In this document: positions 36,491 to 49,933 of the stretch, piece by piece
Position numbering within the stretch: the first letter of the stretch is position 1
Layout of the letters: each line of letters opens with the position of its first letter
Assembly (NCBI GenBank): GCA_951213105.1
Contig: OX578142.1
Coordinates: 3,240,649 to 3,304,648, forward strand
Length of the DNA: 64,000 nt
Direction: 5' to 3'
DNA from: Amaurobius ferox
Lineage: Eukaryota; Arthropoda; Arachnida; Araneae; Amaurobiidae
Program-made: the position numbers and the translations under genes
Notes under the pieces: model-generated
Told to the model about the DNA's origin: nothing
The model's input: the letters and a program-made list of their open reading frames with translations, nothing else
Database searches by the model: none

Positions 36491-37600
36491 GGAACCAACT
36501 GAAAAACTCTCGAACGGCTGGCATAAAAAGGATTATTTGTGCTCTCTTTTCTTCCTCTCGGTCTGCTCCTCGAGGCGTGCGCGCAAAGTCCGCAGTCGCG
36601 GACGGCCGCCCCTTTGCCTTTCCCAGTTTCGCGCGCAGCGCGAAACTGGGAAAAAGGCCCCTCCCCGCGGCCGGGAGCGACGGAGGACTTCGCGCGCACG
36701 CCGAGAGGAGCAGACCGAGAGGAAGAAAAAAACGGGGAAGATAGGGGAGAAATAGAAAAAAATCTGAGAGAGGGAGAGCGTGAGCGAGCAGATCTGAAAC
36801 ACAATGCATATCAAAATGAAGGTATTTAAAAAGTGGACGTAGGGTTAAGCCCAGGGAAAATTTTCTCAGTTTTTCGATCCGGGGCTTAGTTTTCGAGATA
36901 TTTTGATTTTTAAAGTTTATTATTTAAGAGTTAATTAAGGGGTCAATTAATTATTTCGTCGTAACCCGTTCACACAATATACCGAATTAATCAGCACGAT
37001 GAGAGGAGTCCGAATCTCTCCAAATCTCGCGCTTATGTGTCCTGATACAGTCAGAAATTATTGTAAAGGGAGTAGCCAATCAGAACTCTAATAATCTATT
37101 CGATTCGATTGCCAACTCGCAATCCAGATAAAGATGGTGCGAGGTCAGCTGATGACGTCAGAAACACAATATCTTGATCCAAAGACTCTTAATCCCCCGA
37201 TGATATTTTCGATCAGCAAGAAACCTATTTGTGTGAAAATTCATCAGGAACGTGCTAAAATATACAACAAACAAGTGAAAACATTAGCTACCAGAATTTT
37301 TTTTAATTCCATGGAACTATGGTTTATATTTAAGGAATGATATATATATATTGTAGTCCGCGATCGCATATTATGTATCTGATGCATTCTGCCTAAATGT
37401 TATCATTTGCTTAATCTGCTGGAGAAGGATTCGGGTTCGCATTCATGGATCCTGGGTGTAGCTTAGTTATCAGACGTTTGCGGTGAACGTTTGAGGCGAC
37501 GGCTACCTAGGCCTGACTCAATTGAGAAGTGAATGCTGGGCTCTAATATTTTGGCTATTTTTTGGCAAAAAGTTAGGGCCCCATCTTTAATATTAATGTT
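36491..37600 (+). repeat. Satellite monomer #28 (1,110 bp)
   Basis: The gccttt, seven-A type without the 421-bp duplication. Private A to C at 37021. Confidence 0.95.
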
Positions 37601-38699
37601 GGAACCAACTGAAAAACTCTCGAACGGCTGGCATAAAAAGGATTATTTGTGCTCTCTTTTCTTCCTCTCGGTCTGCTCCTCGAGGCGTGCGCGCAAAGTC
37701 CGCAGTCGCGGACGGCCGCCCCTTTGCATTTCCCAGTTTCGCGCGCAGCGCGAAACTGGGAAAAAGGCCCCTCCCCGCGGCCGGGAGCGACGGAGGACTT
37801 CGCGCCCACGCCGAGAGGAGCAGACCGAGAGGAAGAAAAAAAACGGGGAAGATAGGGAAGAAATAGAAAAAATCTGAGAGAGGGAGAGCGTGAGCGAGCA
37901 GATCTGAAACACAATGCATATCAAAATGAAGGTATTTAAAAAGTGGACGTAGGGTTAAGCCCAGGGAAAATTTTCTCAGTTTTTCGATCCGGGGCTTAGT
38001 TTTCGAGATATTTTGATTTTTAAAGTTTATTATTTAAGAGTTAATTAAGGGGTCAATTAATTATTTCGTCGTAACCCGTTCACACAATATACCGAATTAA
38101 TCAGCACGATGAGAGGAGTCCGAATCTCTCAAAATCTCGCGCTTATGTGTCCTGATACAGTCAGAAATTATTGTAAAGGGAGTAGCCAATCAGAACTCTA
38201 ATAATCTATTCGATTCGATTGCCAACTCGCAATCCAGATAAAGATGGTGCGAGGTCAGCTGATGACGTCAGAAACACAATATCTTGATCCAAAGACTCTT
38301 AATCCCCCGATGATATTTTCGATCAGCAAGAAACCTATTTGTGTGAAAATTCATCAGGAACGTGCTAAAATATACAACAAACAAGTGAAAACATTAGCTA
38401 CCAGAATTTTTTTTAATTCCATGGAACTATGGTTTATATTTAAGGAATGATATATATATATTGTAGTCCGCGATCGCATATTATGTATCTGATGCATTCT
38501 GCCGAAATGTTATCATTTGCTTAATCTGCTGGAGAAGGATTCGGGTTCGCATTCATGGATCCTGGGTGTAGCTTAGTTATCAGACGTTTGCGGTGAACGT
38601 TTGAGGCGACGGCTACCTAGGCCTGACTCAATTGAGAAGTGAATGCTGGGCTCTAATATTTTGGCAAAAAGTTAGGGCCCCATCTTTAATATTAATGTT
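37601..38699 (+). repeat. Satellite monomer #29 (1,099 bp)
   Basis: Has an 11-bp deletion before ggcaaaaag near its end (loss of one ggctatttttt-type spacer between two ttgg motifs) and one A fewer in the second A-run. Private A at 37728. Carries gaaaca with ccgaaat, a recombinant combination. Confidence 0.95.
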
Positions 38700-39810
38700 G
38701 GAACCAACTGAAAAACTCTCGAACGGCTGGCATAAAAAGGATTATTTGTGCTCTCTTTTCTTCCTCTCGGTCTGCTCCTCGAGGCGTGCGCGCAAAGTCC
38801 GCAGTCGCGGACGGCCGCCCCTTTGCTTTTCCCAGTTTCGCGCGCAGCGCGAAACTGGGAAAAAGGCCCCTCCCCGCGGCCGGGAGCGACGGAGGACTTC
38901 GCGCGCACGCCGAGAGGAGCAGACCGAGAGGAAGAAAAAAAACGGGGAAGATAGGGGAGAAATAGAAAAAAATCTGAGAGAGGGAGAGCGTGAGCGAGCA
39001 GATCTGAAACACAATGCATATCAAAATGAAGGTATTTAAAAAGTGGACGTAGGGTTAAGCCCAGGGAAAATTTTCTCAGTTTTTCGATCCGGGGCTTAGT
39101 TTTCGAGATATTTTGATTTTTAAAGTTTATTATTTAAGAGTTAATTAAGGGGTCAATTAATTATTTCGTCGTAACCCGTTCACACAATATACCGAATTAA
39201 TCAGCACGATGAGAGGAGTCCGAATCTCTCAAAATCTCGCGCTTATGTGTCCTGATACAGTCAGAAATTATTGTAAAGGGAGTAGCCAATCAGAACTCTA
39301 ATAATCTATTCGATTCGATTGCCAACTCGCAATCCAGATAAAGATGGTGCGAGGTCAGCTGATGACGTCAGAAACACAATATCTTGATCCAAAGACTCTT
39401 AATCCCCCGATGATATTTTCGATCAGCAAGAAACCTATTTGTGTGAAAATTCATCAGGAACGTGCTAAAATATACAACAAACAAGTGAAAACATTAGCTA
39501 CCAGAATTTTTTTTAATTCCATGGAACTATGGTTTATATTTAAGGAATGATATATATATATTGTAGTCCGCGATCGCATATTATGTATCTGATGCATTCT
39601 GCCGAAATGTTATCATTTGCTTAATCTGCTGGAGAAGGATTCGGGTTCGCATTCATGGATCCTGGGTGTAGCTTAGTTATCAGACGTTTGCGGTGAACGT
39701 TTGAGGCGACGGCTACCTAGGCCTGACTCAATTGAGAAGTGAATGCTGGGCTCTAATATTTTGGCTATTTTTTGGCAAAAAGTTAGGGCCCCATCTTTAA
39801 TATTAATGTT
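38700..39810 (+). repeat. Satellite monomer #30 (1,111 bp)
   Basis: Intact right arm, eight-A run; gaaaca with ccgaaat, like #29. Confidence 0.95.
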
Positions 39811-41341
39811 GGAACCAACTGAAAAACTCTCGAACGGCTGGCATAAAAAGGATTATTTGTGCTCTCTTTTCTTCCTCTCGGTCTGCTCCTCGAGGCGTGC
39901 GCGCAAAGTCCGCAGTCGCGGACGGCCGCCCCTTTGCCTTTCCCAGTTTCGCGCGCAGCGCGAAACTGGGAAAAAGGCCCCTCCCCGCGGCCGGGAGCGA
40001 CGGAGGACTTCGCGCGCACGCCGAGAGGAGCAGACCGAGAGGAAGAAAAAAACGGGGAAGATAGGGGAGAAATAGAAAAAAATCTGAGAGAGGGAGAGCG
40101 TGAGCGAGCAGATCTGAAACACAATGCATATCAAAATGAAGGTATTTAAAAAGTGGACGTAGGGTTAAGCCCAGGGAAAATTTTCTCAGTTTTTCGATCC
40201 GGGGCTTAGTTTTCGAGATATTTTGATTTTTAAAGTTTATTATTTAAGAGTTAATTAAGGGGTCAATTAATTATTTCGTCGTAACCCGTTCACACAATAT
40301 ACCGAATTAATCAGCACGATGAGAGGAGTCCGAATCTCTCAAAATCTCGCGCTTATGTGTCCTGATACAGTCAGAAATTATTGTAAAGGGAGTAGCCAAT
40401 CAGAACTCTAATAATCTATTCGATTCGATTGCCAACTCGCAATCCAGATAAAGATGGTGCGAGGTCAGCTGATGACGTCAGAAACACAATATCTTGATCC
40501 AAAGACTCTTAATCCCCCGATGATATTTTCGATCAGCAAGAAACCTATTTGTGTGAAAATTCATCAGGAACGTGCTAAAATATACAACAAACAAGTGAAA
40601 ATTTTCTCAGTTTTTCGATCCGGGGCTTAGTTTTCGAGATATTTTGATTTTTAAAGTTTATTATTTAAGAGTTAATTAAGGGGTCAATTAATTATTTCGT
40701 CGTAACCCGTTCACACAATATACCGAATTAATCAGCACGATGAGAGGAGTCCGAATCTCTCAAAATCTCGCGCTTATGTGTCCTGATACAGTCAGAAATT
40801 ATTGTAAAGGGAGTAGCCAATCAGAACTCTAATAATCTATTCGATTCGATTGCCAACTCGCAATCCAGATAAAGATGGTGCGAGGTCAGCTGATGACGTC
40901 AGAATCACAATATCTTGATCCAAAGACTCTTAATCCCCCGATGATATTTTCGATCAGCAAGAAACCTATTTGTGTGAAAATTCATCAGGAACGTGCTAAA
41001 ATATACAACAAACAAGTGAAAACATTAGCTACCAGAATTTTTTTTAATTCCATGGAACTATGGTTTATATTTAAGGAATGATATATATATATTGTAGTCC
41101 GCGATCGCATATTATGTATCTGATGCATTCTGCCGAAATGTTATCATTTGCTTAATCTGCTGGAGAAGGATTCGGGTTCGCATTCATGGATCCTGGGTGT
41201 AGCTTAGTTATCAGACGTTTGCGGTGAACGTTTGAGGCGACGGCTACCTAGGCCTGACTCAATTGAGAAGTGAATGCTGGGCTCTAATATTTTGGCTATT
41301 TTTTGGCAAAAAGTTAGGGCCCCATCTTTAATATTAATGTT
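39811..41341 (+). repeat. Satellite monomer #31 (1,531 bp)
   Basis: Duplication at 40181-41022; gccttt and seven-A run; gaatca. Confidence 0.95.
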
Positions 41342-42438
41342 GGAACCAACTGAAAAACTCTCGAACGGCTGGCATAAAAAGGATTATTTGTGCTCTCTTT
41401 TCTTCCTCTCGGTCTGCTCCTCGAGGCGTGCGCGCAAAGTCCGCAGTCGCGGACGGCCGCCCCTTTGCTTTTCCCAGTTTCGCGCGCAGCGCGAAACTGG
41501 GAAAAAGGCCCCTCCCCGCGGCCGGGAGCGACGGAGGACTTCGCGCGCACGCCGAGTGGAAGAAAAATAACGGGGAAGATAGGGGAGAAATAGAAAAAAA
41601 TCTGAGAGAGGGAGAGCGTGAGCGAGCAGATCTGAAACACAATGCATATCAAAATGAAGGTATTTAAAAAGTGGACGTAGGGTTAAGCCCAGGGAAAATT
41701 TTCTCAGTTTTTCGATCCGGGGCTTAGTTTTCGAGATATTTTGATTTTTAAAGTTTATTATTTAAGAGTTAATTAAGGGGTCAATTAATTATTTCGTCGT
41801 AACCCGTTCACACAATATACCGAATTAATCAGCACGATGAGAGGAGTCCGAATCTCTCAAAATCTCGCGCTTATGTGTCCTGATACAGTCAGAAATTATT
41901 GTAAAGGGAGTAGCCAATCAGAACTCTAATAATCTATTCGATTCGATTGCCAACTCGCAATCCAGATAAAGATGGTGCGAGGTCAGCTGATGACGTCAGA
42001 AACACAATATCTTGATCCAAAGACTCTTAATCCCCCGATGATATTTTCGATCAGCAAGAAACCTATTTGTGTGAAAATTCATCAGGAACGTGCTAAAATA
42101 TACAACAAACAAGTGAAAACATTAGCTACCAGAATTTTTTTTAATTCCATGGAACTATGGTTTATATTTAAGGAATGATATATATATATTGTAGTCCGCG
42201 ATCGCATATTATGTATCTGATGCATTCTGCCTAAATGTTATCATTTGCTTAATCTGCTGGAGAAGGATTCGGGTTCGCATTCATGGATCCTGGGTGTAGC
42301 TTAGTTATCAGACGTTTGCGGTGAACGTTTGAGGCGACGGCTACCTAGGCCTGACTCAATTGAGAAGTGAATGCTGGGCTCTAATATTTTGGCTATTTTT
42401 TGGCAAAAAGTTAGGGCCCCATCTTTAATATTAATGTT
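41342..42438 (+). repeat. Satellite monomer #32 (1,097 bp)
   Basis: 14-bp deletion form, aligned with #27. Confidence 0.95.
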
Positions 42439-43548
42439 GGAACCAACTGAAAAACTCTCGAACGGCTGGCATAAAAAGGATTATTTGTGCTCTCTTTTCT
42501 TCCTCTCGGTCTGCTCCTCGAGGCGTGCGCGCAAAGTCCGCAGTCGCGGACGGCCGCCCCTTTGCCTTTCCCAGTTTCGCGCGCAGCGCGAAACTGGGAA
42601 AAAGGCCCCTCCCCGCGGCCGGGAGCGACGGAGGACTTCGCGCGCACGCCGAGAGGAGCAGACCGAGAGGAAGAAAAAAACGGGGAAGATAGGGGAGAAA
42701 TAGAAAAAAATCTGAGAGAGGGAGAGCGTGAGCGAGCAGATCTGAAACACAATGCATATCAAAATGAAGGTATTTAAAAAGTGGACGTAGGGTTAAGCCC
42801 AGGGAAAATTTTCTCAGTTTTTCGATCCGGGGCTTAGTTTTCGAGATATTTTGATTTTTAAAGTTTATTATTTAAGAGTTAATTAAGGGGTCAATTAATT
42901 ATTTCGTCGTAACCCGTTCACACAATATACCGAATTAATCAGCACGATGAGAGGAGTCCGAATCTCTCAAAATCTCGCGCTTATGTGTCCTGATACAGTC
43001 AGAAATTATTGTAAAGGGAGTAGCCAATCAGAACTCTAATAATCTATTCGATTCGATTGCCAACTCGCAATCCAGATAAAGATGGTGCGAGGTCAGCTGA
43101 TGACGTCAGAAACACAATATCTTGATCCAAAGACTCTTAATCCCCCGATGATATTTTCGATCAGCAAGAAACCTATTTGTGTGAAAATTCATCAGGAACG
43201 TGCTAAAATATACAACAAACAAGTGAAAACATTAGCTACCAGAATTTTTTTTAATTCCATGGAACTATGGTTTATATTTAAGGAATGATATATATATATT
43301 GTAGTCCGCGATCGCATATTATGTATCTGATGCATTCTGCCTAAATGTTATCATTTGCTTAATCTGCTGGAGAAGGATTCGGGTTCGCATTCATGGATCC
43401 TGGGTGTAGCTTAGTTATCAGACGTTTGCGGTGAACGTTTGAGGCGACGGCTACCTAGGCCTGACTCAATTGAGAAGTGAATGCTGGGCTCTAATATTTT
43501 GGCTATTTTTTGGCAAAAAGTTAGGGCCCCATCTTTAATATTAATGTT
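42439..43548 (+). repeat. Satellite monomer #33 (1,110 bp)
   Basis: As #28 but without the 37021-type change. Confidence 0.95.
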
Positions 43549-44647
43549 GGAACCAACTGAAAAACTCTCGAACGGCTGGCATAAAAAGGATTATTTGTGC
43601 TCTCTTTTCTTCCTCTCGGTCTGCTCCTCGAGGCGTGCGCGCAAAGTCCGCAGTCGCGGACGGCCGCCCCTTTGCTTTTCCCAGTTTCGCGCGCAGCGCG
43701 AAACTGGGAAAAAGGCCCCTCCCCGCGGCCGGGAGCGACGGAGGACTTCGCGCCCACGCCGAGAGGAGCAGACCGAGAGGAAGAAAAAAAACGGGGAAGA
43801 TAGGGAAGAAATAGAAAAAATCTGAGAGAGGGAGAGCGTGAGCGAGCAGATCTGAAACACAATGCATATCAAAATGAAGGTATTTAAAAAGTGGACGTAG
43901 GGTTAAGCCCAGGGAAAATTTTCTCAGTTTTTCGATCCGGGGCTTAGTTTTCGAGATATTTTGATTTTTAAAGTTTATTATTTAAGAGTTAATTAAGGGG
44001 TCAATTAATTATTTCGTCGTAACCCGTTCACACAATATACCGAATTAATCAGCACGATGAGAGGAGTCCGAATCTCTCAAAATCTCGCGCTTATGTGTCC
44101 TGATACAGTCAGAAATTATTGTAAAGGGAGTAGCCAATCAGAACTCTAATAATCTATTCGATTCGATTGCCAACTCGCAATCCAGATAAAGATGGTGCGA
44201 GGTCAGCTGATGACGTCAGAAACACAATATCTTGATCCAAAGACTCTTAATCCCCCGATGATATTTTCGATCAGCAAGAAACCTATTTGTGTGAAAATTC
44301 ATCAGGAACGTGCTAAAATATACAACAAACAAGTGAAAACATTAGCTACCAGAATTTTTTTTAATTCCATGGAACTATGGTTTATATTTAAGGAATGATA
44401 TATATATATTGTAGTCCGCGATCGCATATTATGTATCTGATGCATTCTGCCGAAATGTTATCATTTGCTTAATCTGCTGGAGAAGGATTCGGGTTCGCAT
44501 TCATGGATCCTGGGTGTAGCTTAGTTATCAGACGTTTGCGGTGAACGTTTGAGGCGACGGCTACCTAGGCCTGACTCAATTGAGAAGTGAATGCTGGGCT
44601 CTAATATTTTGGCAAAAAGTTAGGGCCCCATCTTTAATATTAATGTT
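43549..44647 (+). repeat. Satellite monomer #34 (1,099 bp)
   Basis: Same 11-bp and 1-bp deletions as #29; gaaaca with ccgaaat; keeps gctttt in the inner hairpin. Confidence 0.95.
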
Positions 44648-46179
44648 GGAACCAACTGAAAAACTCTCGAACGGCTGGCATAAAAAGGATTATTTGTGCT
44701 CTCTTTTCTTCCTCTCGGTCTGCTCCTCGAGGCGTGCGCGCAAAGTCCGCAGTCGCGGACGGCCGCCCCTTTGCTTTTCCCAGTTTCGCGCGCAGCGCGA
44801 AACTGGGAAAAAGGCCCCTCCCCGCGGCCGGGAGCGACGGAGGACTTCGCGCGCACGCCGAGAGGAGCAGACCGAGAGGAAGAAAAAAAACGGGGAAGAT
44901 AGGGGAGAAATAGAAAAAAATCTGAGAGAGGGAGAGCGTGAGCGAGCAGATCTGAAACACAATGCATATCAAAATGAAGGTATTTAAAAAGTGGACGTAG
45001 GGTTAAGCCCAGGGAAAATTTTCTCAGTTTTTCGATCCGGGGCTTAGTTTTCGAGATATTTTGATTTTTAAAGTTTATTATTTAAGAGTTAATTAAGGGG
45101 TCAATTAATTATTTCGTCGTAACCCGTTCACACAATATACCGAATTAATCAGCACGATGAGAGGAGTCCGAATCTCTCAAAATCTCGCGCTTATGTGTCC
45201 TGATACAGTCAGAAATTATTGTAAAGGGAGTAGCCAATCAGAACTCTAATAATCTATTCGATTCGATTGCCAACTCGCAATCCAGATAAAGATGGTGCGA
45301 GGTCAGCTGATGACGTCAGAAACACAATATCTTGATCCAAAGACTCTTAATCCCCCGATGATATTTTCGATCAGCAAGAAACCTATTTGTGTGAAAATTC
45401 ATCAGGAACGTGCTAAAATATACAACAAACAAGTGAAAATTTTCTCAGTTTTTCGATCCGGGGCTTAGTTTTCGAGATATTTTGATTTTTAAAGTTTATT
45501 ATTTAAGAGTTAATTAAGGGGTCAATTAATTATTTCGTCGTAACCCGTTCACACAATATACCGAATTAATCAGCACGATGAGAGGAGTCCGAATCTCTCA
45601 AAATCTCGCGCTTATGTGTCCTGATACAGTCAGAAATTATTGTAAAGGGAGTAGCCAATCAGAACTCTAATAATCTATTCGATTCGATTGCCAACTCGCA
45701 ATCCAGATAAAGATGGTGCGAGGTCAGCTGATGACGTCAGAAACACAATATCTTGATCCAAAGACTCTTAATCCCCCGATGATATTTTCGATCAGCAAGA
45801 AACCTATTTGTGTGAAAATTCATCAGGAACGTGCTAAAATATACAACAAACAAGTGAAAACATTAGCTACCAGAATTTTTTTTAATTCCATGGAACTATG
45901 GTTTATATTTAAGGAATGATATATATATATTGTAGTCCGCGATCGCATATTATGTATCTGATGCATTCTGCCTAAATGTTATCATTTGCTTAATCTGCTG
46001 GAGAAGGATTCGGGTTCGCATTCATGGATCCTGGGTGTAGCTTAGTTATCAGACGTTTGCGGTGAACGTTTGAGGCGACGGCTACCTAGGCCTGACTCAA
46101 TTGAGAAGTGAATGCTGGGCTCTAATATTTTGGCTATTTTTTGGCAAAAAGTTAGGGCCCCATCTTTAATATTAATGTT
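44648..46179 (+). repeat. Satellite monomer #35 (1,532 bp)
   Basis: Duplication at 45019-45860, but the second copy has gaaaca and is followed by cctaaat, unlike almost all other long monomers. Confidence 0.95.
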
Positions 46180-47711
46180 GGAACCAACTGAAAAACTCTC
46201 GAACGGCTGGCATAAAAAGGATTATTTGTGCTCTCTTTTCTTCCTCTCGGTCTGCTCCTCGAGGCGTGCGCGCAAAGTCCGCAGTCGCGGACGGCCGCCC
46301 CTTTGCTTTTCCCAGTTTCGCGCGCAGCGCGAAACTGGGAAAAAGGCCCCTCCCCGCGGCCGGGAGCGACGGAGGACTTCGCGCCCACGCCGAGAGGAGC
46401 AGACCGAGAGGAAGAAAAAAAACGGGGAAGATAGGGAAGAAATAGAAAAAAATCTGAGAGAGGGAGAGCGTGAGCGAGCAGATCTGAAACACAATGCATA
46501 TCAAAATGAAGGTATTTAAAAAGTGGACGTAGGGTTAAGCCCAGGGAAAATTTTCTCAGTTTTTCGATCCGGGGCTTAGTTTTCGAGATATTTTGATTTT
46601 TAAAGTTTATTATTTAAGAGTTAATTAAGGGGTCAATTAATTATTTCGTCGTAACCCGTTCACACAATATACCGAATTAATCAGCACGATGAGAGGAGTC
46701 CGAATCTCTCAAAATCTCGCGCTTATGTGTCCTGATACAGTCAGAAATTATTGTAAAGGGAGTAGCCAATCAGAACTCTAATAATCTATTCGATTCGATT
46801 GCCAACTCGCAATCCAGATAAAGATGGTGCGAGGTCAGCTGATGACGTCAGAAACACAATATCTTGATCCAAAGACTCTTAATCCCCCGATGATATTTTC
46901 GATCAGCAAGAAACCTATTTGTGTGAAAATTCATCAGGAACGTGCTAAAATATACAACAAACAAGTGAAAATTTTCTCAGTTTTTCGATCCGGGGCTTAG
47001 TTTTCGAGATATTTTGATTTTTAAAGTTTATTATTTAAGAGTTAATTAAGGGGTCAATTAATTATTTCGTCGTAACCCGTTCACACAATATACCGAATTA
47101 ATCAGCACGATGAGAGGAGTCCGAATCTCTCAAAATCTCGCGCTTATGTGTCCTGATACAGTCAGAAATTATTGTAAAGGGAGTAGCCAATCAGAACTCT
47201 AATAATCTATTCGATTCGATTGCCAACTCGCAATCCAGATAAAGATGGTGCGAGGTCAGCTGATGACGTCAGAAACACAATATCTTGATCCAAAGACTCT
47301 TAATCCCCCGATGATATTTTCGATCAGCAAGAAACCTATTTGTGTGAAAATTCATCAGGAACGTGCTAAAATATACAACAAACAAGTGAAAACATTAGCT
47401 ACCAGAATTTTTTTTAATTCCATGGAACTATGGTTTATATTTAAGGAATGATATATATATATTGTAGTCCGCGATCGCATATTATGTATCTGATGCATTC
47501 TGCCTAAATGTTATCATTTGCTTAATCTGCTGGAGAAGGATTCGGGTTCGCATTCATGGATCCTGGGTGTAGCTTAGTTATCAGACGTTTGCGGTGAACG
47601 TTTGAGGCGACGGCTACCTAGGCCTGACTCAATTGAGAAGTGAATGCTGGGCTCTAATATTTTGGCTATTTTTTGGCAAAAAGTTAGGGCCCCATCTTTA
47701 ATATTAATGTT
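46180..47711 (+). repeat. Satellite monomer #36 (1,532 bp)
   Basis: Duplication at 46551-47392; gaaaca and cctaaat as in #35; cgcgcccacg and agggaag. Confidence 0.95.
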
Positions 47712-48822
47712 GGAACCAACTGAAAAACTCTCGAACGGCTGGCATAAAAAGGATTATTTGTGCTCTCTTTTCTTCCTCTCGGTCTGCTCCTCGAGGCGTG
47801 CGCGCAAAGTCCGCAGTCGCGGACGGCCGCCCCTTTGCTTTTCCCAGTTTCGCGCGCAGCGCGAAACTGGGAAAAAGGCCCCTCCCCGCGGCCGGGAGCG
47901 ACGGAGGACTTCGCGCCCACGCCGAGAGGAGCAGACCGAGAGGAAGAAAAAAAACGGGGAAGATAGGGAAGAAATAGAAAAAAATCTGAGAGAGGGAGAG
48001 CGTGAGCGAGCAGATCTGAAACACAATGCATATCAAAATGAAGGTATTTAAAAAGTGGACGTAGGGTTAAGCCCAGGGAAAATTTTCTCAGTTTTTCGAT
48101 CCGGGGCTTAGTTTTCGATATATTTTGATTTTTAAAGTTTATTATTTAAGAGTTAATTAAGGGGTCAATTAATTATTTCGTCGTAACCCGTTCACACAAT
48201 ATACCGAATTAATCAGCACGATGAGAGGAGTCCGAATCTCTCAAAATCTCGCGCTTATGTGTCCTGATACAGTCAGAAATTATTGTAAAGGGAGTAGCCA
48301 ATCAGAACTCTAATAATCTATTCGATTCGATTGCCAACTCGCAATCCAGATAAAGATGGTGCGAGGTCAGCTGATGACGTCAGAAACACAATATCTTGAT
48401 CCAAAGACTCTTAATCCCCCGATGATATTTTCGATCAGCAAGAAACCTATTTGTGTGAAAATTCATCAGGAACGTGCTAAAATATACAACAAACAAGTGA
48501 AAACATTAGCTACCAGAATTTTTTTTAATTCCATGGAACTATGGTTTATATTTAAGGAATGATATATATATATTGTAGTCCGCGATCGCATATTATGTAT
48601 CTGATGCATTCTGACTAAATGTTATCATTTGCTTAATCTGCTGGAGAAGGATTCGGGTTCGCATTCATGGATCCTGGGTGTAGCTTAGTTATCAGACGTT
48701 TGCGGTGAACGTTTGAGGCGACGGCTACCTAGGCCTGACTCAATTGAGAAGTGAATGCTGGGCTCTAATATTTTGGCTATTTTTTGGCAAAAAGTTAGGG
48801 CCCCATCTTTAATATTAATGTT
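47712..48822 (+). repeat. Satellite monomer #37 (1,111 bp)
   Basis: First copy with cgatata (G to T at 48119). Private C to A at 48614. Confidence 0.95.
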
Positions 48823-49933
48823 GGAACCAACTGAAAAACTCTCGAACGGCTGGCATAAAAAGGATTATTTGTGATCTCTTTTCTTCCTCTCGGTCTGCTC
48901 CTCGAGGCGTGCGCGCAAAGTCCGCAGTCGCGGACGGCCGCCCCTTTGCTTTTCCCAGTTTCGCGCGCAGCGCGAAACTGGGAAAAAGGCCCCTCCCCGC
49001 GGCCGGGAGCGACGGAGGACTTCGCGCCCACGCCGAGAGGAGCAGACCGAGAGGAAGAAAAAAAACGGGGAAGATAGGGAAGAAATAGAAAAAAATCTGA
49101 GAGAGGGAGAGCGTGAGCGAGCAGATCTGAAACACAATGCATATCAAAATGAAGGTATTTAAAAAGTGGACGTAGGGTTAAGCCCAGGGAAAATTTTCTC
49201 AGTTTTTCGATCCGGGGCTTAGTTTTCGATATATTTTGATTTTTAAAGTTTATTATTTAAGAGTTAATTAAGGGGTCAATTAATTATTTCGTCGTAACCC
49301 GTTCACACAATATACCGAATTAATCAGCACGATGAGAGGAGTCCGAATCTCTCAAAATCTCGCGCTTATGTGTCCTGATACAGTCAGAAATTATTGTAAA
49401 GGGAGTAGCCAATCAGAACTCTAATAATCTATTCGATTCGATTGCCAACTCGCAATCCAGATAAAGATGGTGCGAGGTCAGCTGATGACGTCAGAAACAC
49501 AATATCTTGATCCAAAGACTCTTAATCCCCCGATGATATTTTCGATCAGCAAGAAACCTATTTGTGTGAAAATTCATCAGGAACGTGCTAAAATATACAA
49601 CAAACAAGTGAAAACATTAGCTACCAGAATTTTTTTTAATTCCATGGAACTATGGTTTATATTTAAGGAATGATATATATATATTGTAGTCCGCGATCGC
49701 ATATTATGTATCTGATGCATTCTGCCTAAATGTTATCATTTGCTTAATCTGCTGGAGAAGGATTCGGGTTCGCATTCATGGATCCTGGGTGTAGCTTAGT
49801 TATCAGACGTTTGCGGTGAACGTTTGAGGCGACGGCTACCTAGGCCTGACTCAATTGAGAAGTGAATGCTGGGCTCTAATATTTTGGCTATTTTTTGGCA
49901 AAAAGTTAGGGCCCCATCTTTAATATTAATGTT
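48823..49933 (+). repeat. Satellite monomer #38 (1,111 bp)
   Basis: First copy with gatctctttt; cgatata at 49230; cgcgcccacg. Confidence 0.95.

Larger units (their letters stand above)
33863..45439 (+). repeat. HOR block, 5,948-bp period (monomers #26-#35)
   Basis: Monomers #26-#30 (1,531, 1,097, 1,110, 1,099, 1,111 bp) total 5,948 bp. Monomers #31-#34 and the first part of #35 repeat this order. The rare 1,099-bp form, with an 11-bp deletion next to ttttggc and a shortened A-run, appears only in #29 and #34, one HOR apart. Private changes at 37021 (#28) and 37728 (#29) are absent from the second copy. The match ends where #35 carries the 421-bp duplication that #30 lacks. Confidence 0.9.
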
